Assembly (NCBI GenBank): GCA_036001325.1
Contig: DASYUK010000330.1
Span: 1 to 46,593 of the forward strand
Length of the DNA stretch: 46,593 nucleotides
Direction of reading: 5' to 3'
Origin: DASVHS01 sp036001325
GTDB taxonomy: Bacteria > Acidobacteriota > Thermoanaerobaculia > Gp7-AA8
How positions within the stretch are numbered: the first letter of the stretch is position 1; each line of letters begins with the position of its first letter. A program made the translations under genes and the position numbers. Positions 43,601 through 46,593 of this stretch are shown here, piece after piece. A model generated the notes under the pieces. That model searched no databases, had not been told where the DNA came from, and saw nothing but the letters and a program-made list of their open reading frames with translations.

Positions 43601-44460
43601 GTGCGATCGCCGCTCTTCAGCGGGACGCCGAGCCAGTCGATCGACGGCGCGCCGACCTGCTCCACTTCGCCTCCCGCGACCAGTACTTCGAAGTGCGATC
43701 GACCGTTCACGAATAGCGGCTGCCCTGTGCGCAAGACGTAAGCCGTCAGACCGCGTCCCGGAGGACGTCCTTCCGGCACGGGATCCATCTGATCGGCGAA
43801 GTAGGGGAACATCAGGATGTCGCGCTGCGCATCGTACTCAGCGATGTAGAAGTTCGTCGCCTCCATCAGATCCTTGACGACGTGATGCACCGCCGCGTAG
43901 AAGTCGTCGAGGTTCTGCGATTCCCGACTGAGCTGCGCGATGCGGAAGAGCGCCGCTTGCAGCCGCTCGTTCCGCTTCTCTTCCGTGATGTCGCGGAAAT
44001 ACCAGGCCCGTCCGGCGATGGAATCGTCCGCCGTCGTGACGGGGACAGAGGCGCGCGAAAGGATGCGCCCATCCTTGAGCTTGATCGTGTCGCCCGTCCT
44101 TACTTCGCGCGGATGCTTGTATAGATATTCGACTTCGGCGATGAACTCCGACCAGTCGGCGACGGCCTCTTGCGCGTAGACGAGGAGCTGATCGTCATCC
44201 GCGCTCTTGGCGACCGCCGCCGGAATGCCCCAGATCTCCAGAAATCGCCTGTTGTACGAGAGCACTCTTCCTGCGGTGTCGATGACGAGGATGCCGTCGA
44301 GTGTCGCTTCCTGCTGCGCTTTCAGAATGGCGATGGTTGTCCGCAGCGATTCCTGTTTGCTGCGCTTCCGGGCGCGTTCGATCACATCCCGCAGGGCTTT
44401 CTTCGCCCGAGCCAGACGCGACTCCGACGGAGTAAAACTGCGGTGGGGATGAATCGTCAT
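40660..44460 (-). CDS. Multi-PAS/GAF GGDEF-EAL c-di-GMP signalling protein
   Basis: 1266 residues, no membrane helix, so a cytoplasmic sensor. Domain order: coiled N-terminus, PAS (about 45-165), GAF (185-325), then four more PAS domains (about 330-450, 455-575, 580-705, 710-830), GGDEF (840-1000) and EAL (1020-1262). The GGDEF motif is intact (920-924) with an I-site RDSD five residues before it. The EAL motif (1048-1050), DDFGTGHSS and AEGVET are intact. Both c-di-GMP synthesis and breakdown are therefore possible, with balance set by the sensors. A promoter-like TACAAT lies 14 nt before the ATG, inside an inverted repeat. Confidence 0.94.
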   Translation of the reverse strand: MTIHPHRSFTPSESRLARAKKALRDVIERARKRSKQESLRTTIAILKAQQEATLDGILVIDTAGRVLSYNRRFLEIWGIPAAVAKSADDDQLLVYAQEAVADWSEFIAEVEYLYKHPREVRTGDTIKLKDGRILSRASVPVTTADDSIAGRAWYFRDITEEKRNERLQAALFRIAQLSRESQNLDDFYAAVHHVVKDLMEATNFYIAEYDAQRDILMFPYFADQMDPVPEGRPPGRGLTAYVLRTGQPLFVNGRSHFEVLVAGGEVEQVGAPSIDWLGVPLKSGDRTWGVIGVQTYDHGKRLSERDKDVLVFVAQHVASAIEQKRKEDALRESERRYRQMFENNRAVQLLIDPESGAIVDANMAASDFYGYSPDELKSMRIWDINVLGADRVRGEMTVAASRERSFFIFRHMRASGEIRDVEVHSGPVDVGGRQLLYSIIHDITERRRAEQALKQSEEKYRNIFKHAPVGILQSTREGRLITANTALAHILGYDSVDELLQVNARDLWLDRSERVGVWDEYEPRAYAGNLEVQWKKKDGTAIWVQINAHLVKRESGSQYVEGFIHDVTERKRAEEMLANASAQREAVLDAATRVSIIATDAQGVITVFNSGAERMLGYSAEEMIGKHSLLELHRPEEIYARGVTLSGEFKRPISGFDVLALRAALEDLEEREWTYVGKNGDTKTVLVAVTALRAEDASITGFLHVATDITERKQHEEMLRKQSAAITASMDGIGILNERLEFTYINDALAKLYGYPKPQAMIGKSVSELYDETDVDRFNNVIVPAVRQRGRWRGEASGRRRDGFTFPQEISLTATDGGSMVCIVRDITERTYAEEQIKHLAYHDALTGLPNRLLFKDRLTVALSHAQRDHSRLAVLFLDLDRFKVINDSLGHNIGDQLLQAVAARVQSCVRDSDTVARLGGDEFTLLLPSLVRSEDAALVAQKIIEAVRYPFHIEGREFFITTSIGISLYPEDGADAATLIKNADTAMYQAKESGRDNYQLFNAFVNAKALQRIALEHGLRRALVNQELMLYYQPIFDLRSGRITGMEALLRWTHPDMGSVPPAVFIPIAEATGVMVPIGGWALRTACRQAKSWHDAGFRHLTLAVNLSMTQLQQVDLVERIKEVLDETGLRPELLELEITESSAMQSPETSVRTLVELKKLGIRVSLDDFGTGHSSLSYLKRFPIDTLKIDQSFVRDINADADTAAIVTAIIAMAHSLRMKVIAEGVETTEQAAFLKRYQCDQMQGYLVKPPVPASEFVELMHLV

Positions 44461-44464
44461 GACG

Positions 44465-44500
44465 AGGGACGTCTATTGTAAGGGAATTTATGACGTCCTT
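44465..44500. promoter_or_regulatory. Inverted repeat around a -10-like element before the PAS-GGDEF-EAL gene
   Basis: AGGGACGTC (44465-44473) and GACGTCCTT (44492-44500) form an 8-of-9 inverted repeat with an 18-nt AT-rich centre. The centre holds TACAAT on the minus strand (44480-44475), 14 nt before ATG 44460. It is a candidate operator. Confidence 0.45.
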
Positions 44501-44524
44501 AAGCGAAGACGCATCAGACCCGGG

Positions 44525-45193
44525 TCAATCTCCAGGAGTGCCGTGTTCGCGGTAGTACTGCCACTGCTGATAATTCATGAACACGTACCAGGCGATGAGC
44601 ACCGAGAGGAAGATCCAGTGCGCGAACAGACCGATGATCGCGATCGCCGCGCCGACGATGATCGCGGTCCAGACCGCGATGGCGAACGCGATGCGCTCGC
44701 GCAAAAAGATGCGCAGGAAGTTGCGGACGGCATGACCGCCGTCGAGCGGAGCGATCGGAAAGAGATTGAACACGCCCCACCAGAGGTTCGCGGTGATGAG
44801 CAGCGGCAGAAACTCGATCATCATCGGATCGCGCTGCGCAAACGGCCAGCTCATCAGGATGAATCGGATCAGCCAGGCCAGGCCGAAACTCGACAGCGGT
44901 CCGGCCAGGCTGATGATCACGTCGTGCCACGGTTTGGCCTTCCGGCGATTCATCGTCGCGCCGCCGATTCCGCCGAGGACGATCTCGCTCGGTCCGTAGC
45001 CGAACAGCCCGATGGTGGCCGCGTGCGCCAGCTCGTGGATGAGGACGCTGATGAACAGAACAGGCGCCCACAACAGCGCATGCTCGATCCCCGCGTTCGG
45101 GTTGTAGTCGCTGGCCACGAACAACGCGACGAGGATGATGAAGCTCAGATCGACATTGATCGTCGTCCCGCGGATGGTGCCGAGGTGGAACAT
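44525..45193 (-). CDS. M50 family site-2-type zinc metalloprotease
   Basis: 222 residues from ATG 45193, with about six membrane helices. Zinc-binding H53-E54-x-x-H57 (LIHELAHAA) and the distal Asp151 in NLFPIAPLDGG are intact. The compact core without PDZ or CBS domain resembles SpoIVFB/Rip3-type intramembrane proteases. Cleavage of a membrane-bound regulator is the likely role; the substrate is unknown. It lies between two c-di-GMP genes on the same strand. Confidence 0.92.
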   Translation of the reverse strand: MFHLGTIRGTTINVDLSFIILVALFVASDYNPNAGIEHALLWAPVLFISVLIHELAHAATIGLFGYGPSEIVLGGIGGATMNRRKAKPWHDVIISLAGPLSSFGLAWLIRFILMSWPFAQRDPMMIEFLPLLITANLWWGVFNLFPIAPLDGGHAVRNFLRIFLRERIAFAIAVWTAIIVGAAIAIIGLFAHWIFLSVLIAWYVFMNYQQWQYYREHGTPGD

Positions 45194-45208
45194 GTCGGTT
45201 AGCCTAAG

Positions 45209-45242
45209 GCGGTGCCAAGGCACCGCACTCCAAGGCTACGCT
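45209..45242 (+). repeat. GCGGTGCC hairpin with ACTCCAAGGCTACGC tail, copy 3
   Basis: The stem GCGGTGCC-AA-GGCACCGC is followed by ACTCCAAGGCTACGC. The tail is identical to that of copy 2 at 18499-18534, while the stem differs in sequence but not in form. The CTA of the tail (45241-45243) is the stop codon of the upstream response-regulator gene, read on the minus strand. Confidence 0.75.
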
Positions 45243-46275
45243 ACTCGTTCTCCGCCTTCACGTCATCCGCATTGAACGTGAGCATCTCGACGACGTGCGC
45301 GTCGCGACTGGAGTCGTATTCGTACAGCGATGGATCCTCGTCGGGGTTCTTGCGGAGCCACTTGTTCTTGTAGAGGTCGCGGTCGCCGGCGCTGAGGAGT
45401 TGCGGGATCGTCGGATTCTCGAGCAGCGATGAGCAGGCGATGCCGGTCGTCACTCCGACGCTGAAGATCTGTGTCCCGAAGATCCACTGCGCCGAGGCGA
45501 TCTCCCTGCAGATGCGATCGGCGAGGGCTTCGACTTCGCGCGGGGAGAGATTCGCGACGAGCATCAGGAACTCATCGCCGCCATAGCGGGCGATGAGGTC
45601 TTCGGTGCGCGTGCGGCTGAGGAAGAGGGCGCCGATATCGCGGAGGATGCGATCGCCGGCGAGATGACCGAAAGTGTCGTTGACCCACTTGAACTCGTCG
45701 AGGTCGAAGAAGATGAGGTTGACGATCGTTCCTTCCTCGAGAAGGCGATCGGCCTCGGCGAAGAAGAAGCGGCGGTTGAAGACGCCGGTCAACTCGTCGC
45801 GCGTCGCCAGACCGTAGAGCTCGCGGACGGTCTCGTCGAGCCGCTTCTCGCGCGAGAGGAGGCGTCGCGCCGCACTGAGCTTCGCGCTGATCTCCATCTC
45901 CGACGACTTGAGCATGAAATCGTCGAAACCGTTGTGCAGCGCTTCGATCCTCGTCTCGACGTCGCCGCGCGCGGTGAGCATGATCGCGTATACGTCACCG
46001 TGATTCTCCAGCGCCCGCACCGCGGTGATGAGCTCGAGGCCATCGACGCGCGGCATCTCGCGATCGATGATCAAGAGGTCGAACGGCCCGCGGTCGCGCA
46101 GGACCTCGAGAGCCTCGGCGCCATCAGCGCAGGCTGTCACATTGAAACCGAACCGGGAAACTAATGAGGCGACGTAATCACGGTGAGGCTCATGATCGTC
46201 GACGATCAGCGCTCGCAACGGAACGGAGTCGCCAGTCTCCTGGTCAGTACGGCGACGCAGCGGTGGAGTCCGCAT
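45241..46275 (-). CDS. Response regulator diguanylate cyclase (REC-GGDEF, PleD-like)
   Basis: 344 residues. The receiver domain (about 20-140) has the acidic pair Asp26/Asp27, phosphoacceptor Asp71 (LLIIDREMP), Thr101 and Lys123. The GGDEF domain (155-310) has FDLDEF with the metal-binding Asp, an intact GGDEF at 232-236 and the I-site RTED five residues before it. Phosphorylation should activate c-di-GMP synthesis. The C-terminal 30 residues are acidic. No kinase gene is adjacent. The start is 47 nt after the stop of the EAL-domain gene. Confidence 0.94.
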   Translation of the reverse strand: MRTPPLRRRTDQETGDSVPLRALIVDDHEPHRDYVASLVSRFGFNVTACADGAEALEVLRDRGPFDLLIIDREMPRVDGLELITAVRALENHGDVYAIMLTARGDVETRIEALHNGFDDFMLKSSEMEISAKLSAARRLLSREKRLDETVRELYGLATRDELTGVFNRRFFFAEADRLLEEGTIVNLIFFDLDEFKWVNDTFGHLAGDRILRDIGALFLSRTRTEDLIARYGGDEFLMLVANLSPREVEALADRICREIASAQWIFGTQIFSVGVTTGIACSSLLENPTIPQLLSAGDRDLYKNKWLRKNPDEDPSLYEYDSSRDAHVVEMLTFNADDVKAENE

Positions 46276-46322
46276 CTACTCGTCGAAACCGCGCGCAGGG
46301 TTTCAAGTCTCGCGCCATCTTG

Positions 46323-46593
46323 TCAAGCAGGGGCGCGCCAGTTCCTTACTTCCTTCCATGGTCCCGGCGCAGCAAAAAGATAACCCTGACCTTTGTCGAT
46401 GCCGAGTTCGCGCGTCACGCGAAGCTGCTCTTCGGTCTCGATCGCTTCGGCAATGCAGTCGGCGCTGATCATCCTGGCGGCTCGCGCGACCAGATCGACG
46501 AGCTGCCGCCTGATCGGATCGCGCTCGACGCCATTGAGGAGCGAGTGGCCGACTTTGAGGTAATCGGGCTTGAGCTCGGCGACGGCCTCGAGC
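46323..46593 (-). CDS. EAL-domain protein, C-terminal part
   Basis: The gene is cut by the window end; 89 C-terminal codons are present. They read as the end of an EAL phosphodiesterase domain: KPDYLKVGHSLLNGV, then ADCIAEAIETEEQLRVTREL and GIDKGQGYLFAAPGPW. The catalytic Lys and the Glu of the AEAIET motif are present, but the Asp that usually follows Lys-Ile/Val is Gly (LKVGHS), so activity is uncertain. Transcription with the REC-GGDEF gene is likely. Confidence 0.85.
   Translation of the reverse strand, partial: LEAVAELKPDYLKVGHSLLNGVERDPIRRQLVDLVARAARMISADCIAEAIETEEQLRVTRELGIDKGQGYLFAAPGPWKEVRNWRAPA

Noticed and set aside
41932..43716. Plus-strand frame of about 590 codons opposite the PAS-GGDEF-EAL gene
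   Set aside because: Antisense shadow; the minus strand encodes recognisable PAS repeats through the same interval.

Overview
This is a GC-rich bacterial chromosome segment with densely packed genes, many 1-4 nt stop/start overlaps and very short gaps. Gene content is that of a Gram-negative heterotroph: pyrimidine synthesis (carA), propionate/odd-chain catabolism (methylmalonyl-CoA mutase), ketone-body activation (two-subunit 3-oxoacid CoA-transferase), MEP isoprenoids (ispG), lipoprotein maturation (lspA), replication (dnaE), RNA and ribosome care (ybeY, phoH, rsmD, cca) and many signalling proteins. Two DUF4388 proteins, a PKD-domain secreted protein, the M16 peptidase / outer-membrane-type gene pair and the wealth of palindromic repeats suggest Acidobacteriota or a similar deep-branching, GC-rich phylum. 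That placement is inference; no rRNA is present to fix it. No tRNA, rRNA, CRISPR array or phage gene was recognised.

Layout. 1-4.0 kb: 3' part of carA meeting head-on an Fcy1-like cytosine deaminase, methylmalonyl-CoA mutase, and a divergent DUF4388 gene. 4.0-8.2 kb (minus): cca, a secreted hypothetical, rsmD, phoH and ybeY. 8.3-12.5 kb (plus): GGDEF protein, DUF4388 protein, DUF2127 protein fused in frame to a lipoprotein, SPOR-domain protein. 12.6-16.3 kb (plus): LOG protein, Mrp ATPase, DinB-like protein, CoA-transferase A and B. 16.3-16.6 kb: a 313-bp element with inverted ends. 16.6-18.6 kb: GlsB-like protein divergent from a GntR/YtrA regulator-SPFH operon with a clear operator. 18.5-21.3 kb (minus): lspA, ispG, a DUF2461 gene and a broken GNAT gene. 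21.3-26.4 kb: PLP decarboxylase, two REC-domain regulators (one a BTAD-REC protein), a broken patatin gene and a short GlpD-like flavoprotein. 26.4-31.3 kb: yceH, a repeat, and an outer-membrane-type protein downstream of a two-repeat M16 peptidase. 31.3-34.7 kb: a GT-C-type membrane protein and small genes including a Rof-like Rho inhibitor. 34.9-39.1 kb: dnaE and a DUF6526-like protein. 39.1-40.5 kb: PKD-domain secreted protein. 40.7-46.6 kb (minus): a c-di-GMP block with an EAL gene (partial), a REC-GGDEF protein, an M50 protease and a five-PAS GAF-GGDEF-EAL protein.

The most unusual signals are at the DNA level. Several families of dispersed palindromes are present: heptamer-built hairpins, a 110-bp palindrome at two convergent gene ends, and GGCGGC-type hairpins with an ACTCCAAGGCTACGC tail. 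Related cruciforms lie in frame inside protein-coding genes, twice in dnaE linkers, once in the SPOR protein linker and once at the C-terminus of a small membrane protein, much as Rickettsia palindromic elements do. A second signal is a TANNNT -10-like hexamer 6-8 nt before several start codons, which predicts leaderless transcripts. Two genes (GNAT and patatin) carry internal or terminal deletions that removed key parts, a sign of ongoing small-scale decay.
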